From: an uncultured Chloroflexota bacterium
GTDB taxonomy: Bacteria; Chloroflexota; Anaerolineae; Caldilineales; Caldilineaceae
Direction of reading: 5' to 3'
DNA: 18,957 nucleotides
Assembly (NCBI GenBank): GCA_903858085.1
Contig: CAIOHJ010000273.1
Coordinates: 1-18,957 of the forward strand
The notes under the pieces were generated by a model. The model made no database searches and had not been told where the DNA came from. It worked only from the letters and a program-made list of their open reading frames with translations. The position numbers were made by a program, and so were the translations under genes. Positions 6,602 to 13,787 of this stretch are shown piece after piece; the first letter of the stretch is position 1; the number at the start of each line of letters is the position of its first letter.

Positions 6602-8836
6602 TCAGGCCAGCGCCGCCTTGACACGCGCCTCGTTCATCGGCAGCTGCCGAATCCGCCGGCCAGTCAAGGCAAAGAACGCATTGGCGATCGCCGGCACCAC
6701 CGGCCCCAAAGGAGGCTCCCCCACCCCTCGCGGCTTGCCATCCCCTGAATCCACCAGCACCACCGCCACTTCCGGCGCATCCTGAATCGTCAACAGCGGA
6801 TAGCGGTCAAAGTTGGTCGCCACGACCTGGCCATCCTGGACCGCCAACTCTTCGATCAGCGCCGAACCGACGCCCCACATGATGTTGCCCTCCACCTGGG
6901 CAATCGCGCCGTCGGGGTTGACCACCAGCCCACAATCCATCGCCGCCGCAATTTTGTGAACCCGAACTTTCCCGCTGCCCCCATCGACCGACACCTCCGC
7001 CACCATCGCCACCGGCGTGCCCACATCGATCGTGGCCGCAATGCCGCGCGCCCGCCCCGCAGGGGCCGGTTTGCCCCATTCCCCCAGCTCCGCCGCCGCC
7101 TGCAACACCCGCTTGAGCCGACCAGAATCCCCTTCATCCCCCAGGTTGCGCAGCCGGAAGGCCAATGGGTCCATCCCCGCCCCATGCGCCAGTTCGTCGA
7201 CAAAGCTCTCCACCGCAAAGGTGTTCGGCAACAGCCCCAGCCCACGCCACCAGCCGGTCCGCAGCGGCATGTCACGCCGATAGGCAACCGTACGCTTGTT
7301 GGGCACGTCGTAGCGAATGGTCGCCCCCCGGTAGGCACCGAAGTCCGCCCCCATCACCGCCGACATGAAGGGCGGCAAAAAGTCAAAAGCAACGTCCCCG
7401 CTCGCCTGACGGTGCTCGATCGCCACCAGGCTCCCGTCCTTCTCCACCCTTCCCGAGAGCAGATGGTGGGTCAGCGGACGAAAATAGCCGTAACGCATTT
7501 CTTCTGCGCGCGTCCACCCCACATGCACCGGCACCCCTGCCGCCTGCGACAGCCGAGCAGCCTCGATCGCAACTTCCCAACCCGCCTTGCGCCCATAGCC
7601 GCCCCCCACATAGGTCGGAAGAATCTCGACAATTTTTTCGTCCACGCCGATGGCCTTTGCCACCTGGCCACGCACAAAGCCCTGCCCCTGCGTCGAGCAC
7701 CAGACCCGCACCCGTTCAGGCTGCACATCCGCCAGCGCAGCTTGCGCCTCTAAAGGCGTGTGCACCGCCAAAGGGGTGCGGTACTCGGCCGTCAGGGTCC
7801 CCTCTCCCCCCAACCAACGCGAGACATCCCCAACTTCCTGGATCACCACCCCGCCGCTCCCTCCCACCGTGACCAGCTGCTCCAACTCTGCCTGCTGCCA
7901 GCGATGGCCTTCGTCCCAGGTGGCGTCGATCCGGGCCACCGCCGCCTGGGCCGCAGCACGGCTTTCCGCCACAACCCCGGCAAAATCGTCGGCGATCACG
8001 ACCTGGATCACCCCCTCCACCTCACCAGCCTGCCCGGCTTGAAAAGACTTCGGCAGCGCCACAAGGGTTGGCGGGCGCACCACCGCCCCATATTTCATCC
8101 CCTCCACCCGGGCATCCATGCCGTAGATCGCCTGCCCGGTCACCTTGGCTGGGATGTCCACACGCGGCAGCGACTGGCCAATCACGCTGTACTCCTGCCA
8201 GCGTTTGAGAGGAGTCACCTCCTGCGGTACCTCCCACTCCGCCCGGCTCGTCGCAACAGTGTAAAACTCGACGCTGCGGCCGGCGTCGGCTGAGTCGGCA
8301 AACGACCGGCCAGCCACCACCACCTGGTCAGCAGGTAGCCCCAGCAGCGAAGCGGCCTCGCCCGCCAGCATCGATCGGAAGGTCGCCGCTGCCGCCAACA
8401 GCGGTTCGAAGAGCCCGGTGACCGAACTGCTGCCGCTGGTCATCAACGAATCCCCCATGTCGCGCTCCGTGCTGGCCTGCGCCACATCCAAATCCGCCCA
8501 GCCGATCCCCAGCTCCTCGGCAGCCACCTGTGCCAGCGCAGTGTGCACCCCCTGTCCCATCTCCACCTTCATCAGATACAGGCGAATGCGGCTGTCTGGC
8601 AGCACCTCGAACCACGCCCAGGGCTCCTTGGGGAAAGAACCCGGCGGCCCCTCTGCCCCATCAAAGATTCCTGCCATCTGCAGACGCACCCACGGCACCC
8701 CATACGTGTACCCCAGCGCGACCCCACCTGCCACAATGCCCGCCCCAATCAAAAACCCCCGCCGGGTCGGACGCCAGCGTGAACGACCCGGCTGGCCAGC
8801 AACCTTCTCCGGTGCCTTGGCTATTTTGTCGCTCAT
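6602..8836 (-). CDS. Molybdopterin-binding subunit of an IorB-type xanthine dehydrogenase family enzyme
   Basis: A 744-aa catalytic subunit of a molybdenum hydroxylase like isoquinoline 1-oxidoreductase beta. It inserts an oxygen from water at an electron-poor C-H of a heterocycle or aldehyde. A twin-arginine signal TRRGFLIGAGIVAGG (24-38) indicates export of the folded holoenzyme across the membrane. Cofactor-binding stretches include VEMGQGVHTALAQVAAEEL and YVGGGYGRK. The catalytic Glu is in GVGEPPLGP (about residue 707). The protein is arranged as the two-half IorB type, with no fused Fe-S domain. Its ATG overlaps the TGA of the Fe-S subunit gene (ATGA at 8836-8833). No FAD subunit, XdhC-like chaperone or cytochrome gene is in the window, so electrons may pass to a separate periplasmic acceptor. 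The substrate is unknown. Confidence 0.93.
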   Translation of the reverse strand: MSDKIAKAPEKVAGQPGRSRWRPTRRGFLIGAGIVAGGVALGYTYGVPWVRLQMAGIFDGAEGPPGSFPKEPWAWFEVLPDSRIRLYLMKVEMGQGVHTALAQVAAEELGIGWADLDVAQASTERDMGDSLMTSGSSSVTGLFEPLLAAAATFRSMLAGEAASLLGLPADQVVVAGRSFADSADAGRSVEFYTVATSRAEWEVPQEVTPLKRWQEYSVIGQSLPRVDIPAKVTGQAIYGMDARVEGMKYGAVVRPPTLVALPKSFQAGQAGEVEGVIQVVIADDFAGVVAESRAAAQAAVARIDATWDEGHRWQQAELEQLVTVGGSGGVVIQEVGDVSRWLGGEGTLTAEYRTPLAVHTPLEAQAALADVQPERVRVWCSTQGQGFVRGQVAKAIGVDEKIVEILPTYVGGGYGRKAGWEVAIEAARLSQAAGVPVHVGWTRAEEMRYGYFRPLTHHLLSGRVEKDGSLVAIEHRQASGDVAFDFLPPFMSAVMGADFGAYRGATIRYDVPNKRTVAYRRDMPLRTGWWRGLGLLPNTFAVESFVDELAHGAGMDPLAFRLRNLGDEGDSGRLKRVLQAAAELGEWGKPAPAGRARGIAATIDVGTPVAMVAEVSVDGGSGKVRVHKIAAAMDCGLVVNPDGAIAQVEGNIMWGVGSALIEELAVQDGQVVATNFDRYPLLTIQDAPEVAVVLVDSGDGKPRGVGEPPLGPVVPAIANAFFALTGRRIRQLPMNEARVKAALA

Positions 8837-9327
8837 GCCGCCTCCTCACTGCCTGCCTGCACAGACTGGCCTGCCGCCGCCACAACTGCCCGACGAATGC
8901 GGTGGTAGCAGCCGCAGCGACAATAATTCTCCGCCATCGCCGCCACCAACTCCTCTTCGGTCGGGGCAGGGTTCTGCCCCAGATAGGCGGCAGCCGTCAT
9001 GATCTGGCCGCTCATGCACCAGCCACACTGCGGCACCTGGGCATCGACAAACGCCTGCTGAACCGGATGCAGCAACCAAGCACCATCCTCCGCACGGCGA
9101 GCCAGACCTTCAATCGTGGTGATCGACTTGCCCTCTACCTCAGCCAGCGGTGTGAGACAGGAACGTCGGGCAACTCCCTCTACCATCACAGTGCAGGCCC
9201 CACAAAACCCGGCAGCACAGCCAATCTTGGTGCCGGTCAACCCCAGCTCGTCGCGCAGCGTGTAGACGAGCAACCTGCCCGATCCCTCCGCTACTGTATA
9301 ATCGGTTCCGTTGATGTGCAGATCCAT
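8833..9327 (-). CDS. [2Fe-2S] subunit of an IorA-type molybdenum hydroxylase
   Basis: A 164-aa electron-transfer subunit carrying two [2Fe-2S] clusters. The plant-type cluster ligands are C37, C42, C45 (GCAAGFCGAC) and C57. The second, helical domain has C101 and C104 (CGWC) and C136 and C138 (CRCGC). This is the complete eight-cysteine set of the family, and length is normal. It has no signal peptide, as expected if it is carried out by the Tat signal on the large subunit. ATG 9327 follows AGGAGATGGCTTC, a good ribosome site. It is the first gene of the two-gene operon and reads away from the AT-rich region at 9328-9450. Confidence 0.94.
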   Translation of the reverse strand: MDLHINGTDYTVAEGSGRLLVYTLRDELGLTGTKIGCAAGFCGACTVMVEGVARRSCLTPLAEVEGKSITTIEGLARRAEDGAWLLHPVQQAFVDAQVPQCGWCMSGQIMTAAAYLGQNPAPTEEELVAAMAENYCRCGCYHRIRRAVVAAAGQSVQAGSEEAA

Positions 9328-9596
9328 GAAGCCATCTCCTATCTGCCAAATTTTTTACGAAGACTCAACGTTCGTTTGTATTTAGCAAACACAGCGAAAT
9401 TTGGTATACCTGTTCGGTATGATAAACGTAAACGACCCTGAGGGCCATATTGAATGGGTAGAGGATGTATCATTGGTGCAGCCTACCGGACGCCGACTGA
9501 GGTCCATTGGGGCGCCACCAGGGGCTGCTGCGGTCGTCGATCCCTCTGCCTCCTCCGCAGTGCAGACTCGGGGACACGACTTTCGTTTGGGCAGTT

Positions 9597-9624
9597 TGTG
9601 GCCTTGACATTGGAGGCAAGTATC
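9597..9624 (+). repeat. Dispersed intergenic repeat, copy A
   Basis: The 28-bp core from 9597 to 9624 matches 13741-13768 at all but two positions; both read TGTGGCCTTGACATTGG and end CAAGTATC. Further left, GCTGCGGTC (9527-9535) and CTCTGC also recur in the same order in the second copy, so the homologous block may reach back about 100 bp with a divergent or replaced middle. Both copies have the same orientation and lie 4.1 kb apart, one on each side of the ATPase and solute-binding protein genes. Confidence 0.75.
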
Positions 9625-9633
9625 ATGGATACT
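9605..9633 (+). promoter_or_regulatory. Candidate sigma-70 promoter of the P-type ATPase
   Basis: TTGACA (9605-9610) is a perfect -35 hexamer. With an optimal 17-base spacer it is followed by GATACT (9628-9633), which matches the -10 consensus at four of six positions. Transcription would start near 9640, leaving a leader of about 47 bases before the ATPase ATG at 9687. The -35 lies inside the dispersed repeat; the other repeat copy keeps TTGACA but has no -10 at the same distance. Confidence 0.45.
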
Positions 9634-9686
9634 CTTGTTGTTCGTTGTACACCTTGTCTGATTGACCTGGAATCTGCTGGGATGAA

Positions 9687-11900
9687 ATGAATTTATCTGC
9701 GCTTGTGGCAAACACTGGTCGTTCTTTGGCCTCAAAAGAGATCTTCACACGCAAGCACACAAATGCTTCGCAAACGTTGATGTCGCAGCTCCACGCTCCC
9801 AATCTGCTCTCGTCAACACCAGTCTGGTGGGAGGAAAGCTCTCTTCAACAAAGTGGGTTACGTCAGAGCATTGAAAATTTGATCGAACAGGCAGCCAGCA
9901 AACCTGCCCTCAGTCAGCTGCACCACGCTCTGAAAACGCTGGACAGCCAGTACCAGGGCATCATGCACAAGCATTTTGACCGGCTGCTTGGTGCAGAACG
10001 CAACCAACAGATGCAGGAGATCAGCACATCAGGCGGCGGGCTGTTGCTGACAGACTACGAAAAACGTTTGAACCGCAACATCGCCATCAGCACCTTGATC
10101 ACAGCCATTGCCTCTGTGGCAGCCAGTCATCCATTGGTCGTGGTAACGATTTGCCTGCCGTTGGCGATGTATACCTCTTGGATCATCTTTGAACGTGCCT
10201 GGCACAACATTTTTGTCGAACATGCACTCAAGATACCGGTGGTGGGCAGCATCAACGTGATTTGCACCTGGCTGGGGGGCTTTTATGTGGCTGGCGCTTT
10301 GGGGATGTTGCTCTATTTTCTCAGCGAAAAATTGGTGATCATTACCCAAGATCGCTCGCATCGCCAAATCATCAATATACTTGGACAGCAGCCGCGCAAG
10401 GTCTGGGCGCTGATCGATGGCATCGAAGTAGAACTCCCCTTCGAACAGGTCGAGGCTGGCATGGTCCTTGTGATCGGCGCCGGACAGATAATTCCCGTAG
10501 ATGGACTGATTTTACAGGGAATGGCCTCGATCGACCAACATCGTCTGACAGGAGAGGCGCAGCCAGCAGAAAAATATCGCGGCGATCGCGCACTTGCCTC
10601 TACGATGGTGTTGTCTGGGAAAATTTATCTTCAGGTCGAAAAGACAGGGAAGCAAACCGTAGCAGCTCAGATCGGTGAAGTTCTTAACACAACCGCCGCC
10701 TACCAGCTGTCGATTGAATCCAAAGCCCTCCAAGTTGCCAACGCATCGCTGCTGCCCACCTTGATTTTTGCTGGGCTTGCCTGGGTGCTGCAAAGCTTTG
10801 AAGGCGCTGTTGCAATTACCAACGCGGCCTTCGGTTTCAACCTGAAGCTGACAGGGCCGATTGCAATGCTCAACTTTCTCAACCTTTCAGCCCATCAAGG
10901 GATTTTGATCAAAGATGGACGTTCGCTGGAATTGTTGCATACGGTCGATACCGTCATTTTTGACAAGACAGGGACACTGACCCTCGAAGAGCCCCATATC
11001 TCCCAGATTCACCTCTACGGTCATCTGGACAGCCAGACCCTGCTCGCCTATGCCGCCGCAGTCGAAGAGCGCCAAAGCCATCCGATCGCACACGCCATTG
11101 TCCATGCCGCCAAAAAAGCAGCTCTCTCCCTGCCCCACATGGATGAGGCCAGCTACGAAATCGGCTATGGAATCAAAGCCCGAATCGACGGCCATCTTCT
11201 CCGGATTGGCAGCGACCGCTACATGGCCCTGGAAACAATTCTGCTGCCACCCGCCGTTGTCGAACTTCAATCGACAGCATCCAAGCAGGGAAAATCGCTG
11301 GTCATGGTGGCCCTGGACGATACCCTGGTCGGCGCAATCGAGCTGGAACCGACCCTTCGCCCAGAAGTTCACCAGATTGTTGCAGACTTGCACGCTCGCG
11401 GCAAACAGATCTACATCCTCTCCGGAGACCAGGAAGAGCCCACGCGCAGACTGGCAGAACAACTCAGGATAGACCACTATTTTGCCAATACCTTGCCACA
11501 AGACAAGGCAACCCACGTCGAACGCCTGCAACAGGCCGGACATACGGTCTGTTTTGTCGGAGACGGCATCAACGACTCGATTGCCTTAAAAAAAGCGCAG
11601 GTCTCTGTCTCTTTACGCGGCGCCACATCGGTTGCCACCGATACAGCACAGGTCGTGCTGATGGACAGCACGCTCAACCATCTGCCTACCCTCTTTGATC
11701 TGGCACGACAGTTCGATGCCAATATGAATCTGGGCTTTGCAATGGCAATGGTGCCTGGATTTTTGATCGTCAGCGGTGTTTTTCTTGCCAATCTTGGCAT
11801 CGTAGGTTCATTGGCAATCTATAACGTCAGTTTGTTGGGGGGCATCGGTGTCGCTATGTTGCCTGCACTCTCTGCTCGTTCCGCCGAAAACTCTGCATAA
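9687..11900 (+). CDS. P1B-like P-type ATPase lacking the CPC motif
   Basis: A 737-aa membrane pump with the full catalytic machinery of a P-type ATPase: TGE in the actuator domain (288-290), phosphorylated Asp in DKTGTLT (D426), SHP in the nucleotide domain (464-466, the HP motif of heavy-metal pumps), GYGI, and the hinge GDGIND (625-630). Membrane segments lie at about 132-168, 188-217, 348-368, 374-400 and 660-715. The metal motif CPC of membrane segment 6 is replaced by FGF (382-384, aligned from TGP at 389-391 and GILIKDGRSLE). The YN and MxxSS patterns of the last two segments are also missing. There is no HMA or Cys-rich N-terminus; residues 1-120 are a soluble extension. The ion carried is unknown. 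The ATG overlaps the stop of a possible 21-codon reading, with only GGGA ahead of it. Confidence 0.9.
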   Translation: MNLSALVANTGRSLASKEIFTRKHTNASQTLMSQLHAPNLLSSTPVWWEESSLQQSGLRQSIENLIEQAASKPALSQLHHALKTLDSQYQGIMHKHFDRLLGAERNQQMQEISTSGGGLLLTDYEKRLNRNIAISTLITAIASVAASHPLVVVTICLPLAMYTSWIIFERAWHNIFVEHALKIPVVGSINVICTWLGGFYVAGALGMLLYFLSEKLVIITQDRSHRQIINILGQQPRKVWALIDGIEVELPFEQVEAGMVLVIGAGQIIPVDGLILQGMASIDQHRLTGEAQPAEKYRGDRALASTMVLSGKIYLQVEKTGKQTVAAQIGEVLNTTAAYQLSIESKALQVANASLLPTLIFAGLAWVLQSFEGAVAITNAAFGFNLKLTGPIAMLNFLNLSAHQGILIKDGRSLELLHTVDTVIFDKTGTLTLEEPHISQIHLYGHLDSQTLLAYAAAVEERQSHPIAHAIVHAAKKAALSLPHMDEASYEIGYGIKARIDGHLLRIGSDRYMALETILLPPAVVELQSTASKQGKSLVMVALDDTLVGAIELEPTLRPEVHQIVADLHARGKQIYILSGDQEEPTRRLAEQLRIDHYFANTLPQDKATHVERLQQAGHTVCFVGDGINDSIALKKAQVSVSLRGATSVATDTAQVVLMDSTLNHLPTLFDLARQFDANMNLGFAMAMVPGFLIVSGVFLANLGIVGSLAIYNVSLLGGIGVAMLPALSARSAENSA

Positions 11901-11952
11901 CACAAAACACTCTCACACAATCGTGCAATTCTCTGCAATATTCATTTTTTCA

Positions 11953-11977
11953 TTGAATCCTTCTTTTTGAATCCTTC
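11953..11977 (+). repeat. Short direct repeat in the ATPase-SBP spacer
   Basis: TTGAATCCTTC occurs at 11953-11963 and again at 11967-11977, a 14-bp period, inside a T-rich 102-bp spacer (11901-12002). It lies 25 bases ahead of the solute-binding protein start and could belong to its promoter or to a protein-binding site. No terminator hairpin for the ATPase is visible in this spacer, so read-through is possible. Confidence 0.6.
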
Positions 11978-12002
11978 CTTAAAAGACTGTTTGGAGGACA
12001 CC

Positions 12003-13580
12003 ATGAACCCTTCCTACTCCTCGTTGAATCGTCGCACTTTTCTCCAGTTGCTTGGCAGCTCTGCTGCCGTGCTCAGCCTGAATGCCTGCACCTCCCTGCC
12101 CACCCAGCCCCCCACCGACCCGGCAAGCCCTGCCTCTCTCCCCCAAAAAGGCGGTACTTTGCGGATTGTACTCCCCGATGACCTCACCTCCCTCGACCCA
12201 GCAGTTTCGATTGGCATCGCCGATGTCCAGTTTGCTTTTTTGCTCTACAATACGCTCACCCGACGCAGCGAAGGGGAAGCAGGTGCACCTATCTACCCAG
12301 AACTGGCCGAATCTTGGGAAATCAACGAGGACGCCACTGCCTATACCTTCCATCTGCGCCAGAATGCTGTCTTCCAACATGGCACACCCCTGACTGCCAA
12401 AGATGTCGAATATACCATCAATCGCCTGCTCGACCCAACCCTGGGCACAGGGATAGGGAACTCCTTGAACATGATCGAAAAGATCGAATCCATCGATGAT
12501 TTTACGATCTCCTTTCACCTCAAAGAACCCAATGTGAGCTTGCCCTTTACCCTGGGTGGACCCGGTGCCCAGATTCTCCCCCACGACCGCTCCATCGATG
12601 AGCTCCTCCAACAGCCCTCTGGCACAGGACCTTTCGTCCTGGCCGAACGAACCCCCGGCGAGCGTATCGTCTTACAACGCAATCCCACCTACTGGGATCC
12701 AGAACGCCCCTATTTGGACGAAATTCATCTGGTCGTGATCCCAGAAACGGCCACACAAATTGCTGTGCTGACCAGCGGTGCCGCTGATTTTCTGTACACC
12801 ATCAGCTTGGAATCCTTGCCTTTGTTGGAAAATGCCCCAGAGATAACGGTGCTCGAAAGCCTCCAGGGAACTTACCCGATCTTTGTCATGCGCACCGATC
12901 AAAAACCGTTCGACAACCCGCAAGTGCGTCAGGCATTCAAACACGCCATCGACCGCAACGGGCTGCGTGCAGCCATGATGCAGGGACGTGGCGCCATCGG
13001 CAACGATCAGCCCATCGCACCAGGAACACCGTTCTGGGCCGATATTCCTCCGCTGAGCTATGATATCCAACAGGCCAAAAGCCTGCTGGCCGAGGCAGGT
13101 TACCCAGACGGACTTGAAGTCGTGTTGTTTACCACAGACATGGGTGGACCCAGAGTCAACGATGCGGCAGTGTCAATCCAGGAAATGCTCAAGGCAGCTG
13201 GTGTGACCGTCACCATCGAAAAAATTCCTGCAGGCACTTTTTGGTCTGAAACCTATATGCAGGCTCCCTTTTTCATCAGCTGGTGGCCCGTCTTCAGCGA
13301 TCCAGAAGGGGTACTGCCTCTCGCCTACAGTTCATCCGGCTTCTACAACGAAAGCGGGTGGAGCGACCCCAAAGTCGATGAGCTGATCGTGGCGGCAAGA
13401 GGAACGCAAGACGTCAATCAACGTAAAGCCATCTACGCTGAAATTCAACAGGTGATCAGCGAACAAGGTGGGGTGATCATCCCGTACGTTGCACCCACCC
13501 TGCAGGCAATCCGCAACTCCGTACAAGGCCATATTCCAGGAGCTCGCATCGTCGGACAGAATCTCTGGCTGTCAGCGTAA
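12003..13580 (+). CDS. SBP_bac_5 family extracellular solute-binding lipoprotein
   Basis: A 525-aa periplasmic/extracytoplasmic binding protein of the peptide/nickel ABC transporter type. The N-terminus has a twin-arginine (NRRTFLQLLG, 9-18) and a lipobox LNAC with the lipidated Cys at 29, so it is exported and anchored to the membrane. Family marks follow: KGGTLRIVLPDDLTSLDP, LAESWEINEDATAYTFHLR, NAVFQHGTPLTAKDVEY and GTGPFVLAERTPGERIVLQRN. I choose ATG 12003, which has GGAGG five bases upstream, over the in-frame ATG at 11967, which has none. No permease or ATPase of an ABC transporter is beside it, so it is an orphan here. Peptides are the commonest ligand of the family; nickel, sugars and other small molecules also occur. 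Confidence 0.92.
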   Translation: MNPSYSSLNRRTFLQLLGSSAAVLSLNACTSLPTQPPTDPASPASLPQKGGTLRIVLPDDLTSLDPAVSIGIADVQFAFLLYNTLTRRSEGEAGAPIYPELAESWEINEDATAYTFHLRQNAVFQHGTPLTAKDVEYTINRLLDPTLGTGIGNSLNMIEKIESIDDFTISFHLKEPNVSLPFTLGGPGAQILPHDRSIDELLQQPSGTGPFVLAERTPGERIVLQRNPTYWDPERPYLDEIHLVVIPETATQIAVLTSGAADFLYTISLESLPLLENAPEITVLESLQGTYPIFVMRTDQKPFDNPQVRQAFKHAIDRNGLRAAMMQGRGAIGNDQPIAPGTPFWADIPPLSYDIQQAKSLLAEAGYPDGLEVVLFTTDMGGPRVNDAAVSIQEMLKAAGVTVTIEKIPAGTFWSETYMQAPFFISWWPVFSDPEGVLPLAYSSSGFYNESGWSDPKVDELIVAARGTQDVNQRKAIYAEIQQVISEQGGVIIPYVAPTLQAIRNSVQGHIPGARIVGQNLWLSA

Positions 13581-13735
13581 CACACCGGTGCACCGCGTGG
13601 GGGGGCCTGGCTGAAGCTGCCAAGTATCGTAGCTGCGGTCTCTGCGACCCCACGTCCTGGCCTTGCCTCTGGGCCACGAAGGATGGGGGGGGGGGAGCGC
13701 ATGGCTCTCGACACTGGTTGTCGATGAACAGCCCC

Positions 13736-13778
13736 CCCCTTGTGGCCTTGACATTGGGGTCAAGTATCGCGCAAGGGG
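13736..13778. other. Nested stem-loop
   Basis: The outer stem pairs CCCCTTG (13736-13742) with CAAGGGG (13772-13778). The inner stem pairs CTTGAC (13747-13752) with GTCAAG (13759-13764) around the loop ATTGGG. The inner stem is made from the dispersed repeat; copy A has only CTTG/CAAG left. It may slow or end the converging transcripts, but there is no T-tract on either strand, so a terminator call is weak. Confidence 0.6.
13741..13768 (+). repeat. Dispersed intergenic repeat, copy B
   Basis: The 28-bp core matches 9597-9624 with two differences. In this copy the core forms a perfect dyad (CTTGAC-N6-GTCAAG). A partial third match, CCAAGTATCG, is at 13620-13629. GCTGCGGTC at 13632-13640 corresponds to 9527-9535 of copy A, but here about 40 bp more separates it from the core, including the G/C homopolymer hairpin. 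Confidence 0.75.
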
Positions 13779-13787
13779 CCTTTACCA

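Larger units (their letters stand above)
9328..9686. promoter_or_regulatory. Divergent regulatory region before the P-type ATPase; no convincing gene
   Basis: A 359-bp gene-free stretch between the iorA-type gene (leftward) and the ATPase (rightward). The left part is AT-rich and holds a dyad GTTTG-N7-CAAAC (9374-9390), the palindrome GGTATACC (9403-9410) and a second GGTAT at 9416, all likely operator or promoter material. The middle (9480-9600) is GC-rich and resembles part of the 13630-13770 region. The right end contains the dispersed repeat and the best promoter. Two small readings (62 aa from 9419; 21 aa from 9625) are noted elsewhere, with little support for either as a gene. Confidence 0.45.
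13581..13787. other. Structured convergent intergenic region
   Basis: A 207-bp spacer between two converging genes. It holds an 11-G run (13685-13695), an 8-C run (13732-13739), a dyad TCGACA-N5-TGTCGA between them (13708-13724), and a nested hairpin at 13736-13778. No intrinsic terminator with a T-tract is visible for either gene. The right part is copy B of the dispersed repeat. The readings in this region are Pro- or Gly-rich artefacts of the homopolymer runs, and I see no gene. Confidence 0.6.

Noticed and set aside
9419..9607. 62-codon reading from ATG 9419 (begins MINVNDPEGHIEWVEDV)
   Set aside because: The first 25 residues look protein-like, but there is no ribosome site, the second half is Pro/Ala/Ser filler in a GC-rich block, and it ends inside the dispersed repeat. 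It could be a decayed gene start; support is too weak to list.
9687..13580. Nickel uptake/efflux pair (NikA-like binding protein with metal pump)
   Set aside because: The binding protein family is mostly peptide-binding, and the pump lacks all P1B metal motifs, so a nickel assignment has no direct support.
13747..13764. MerR-type operator (CTTGAC-N6-GTCAAG) linked to a metal pump
   Set aside because: In MerR promoters the dyad lies between -35 and -10. Here it includes the -35-like TTGACA, copy A has a broken dyad, and copy B lies between converging genes with no promoter role.
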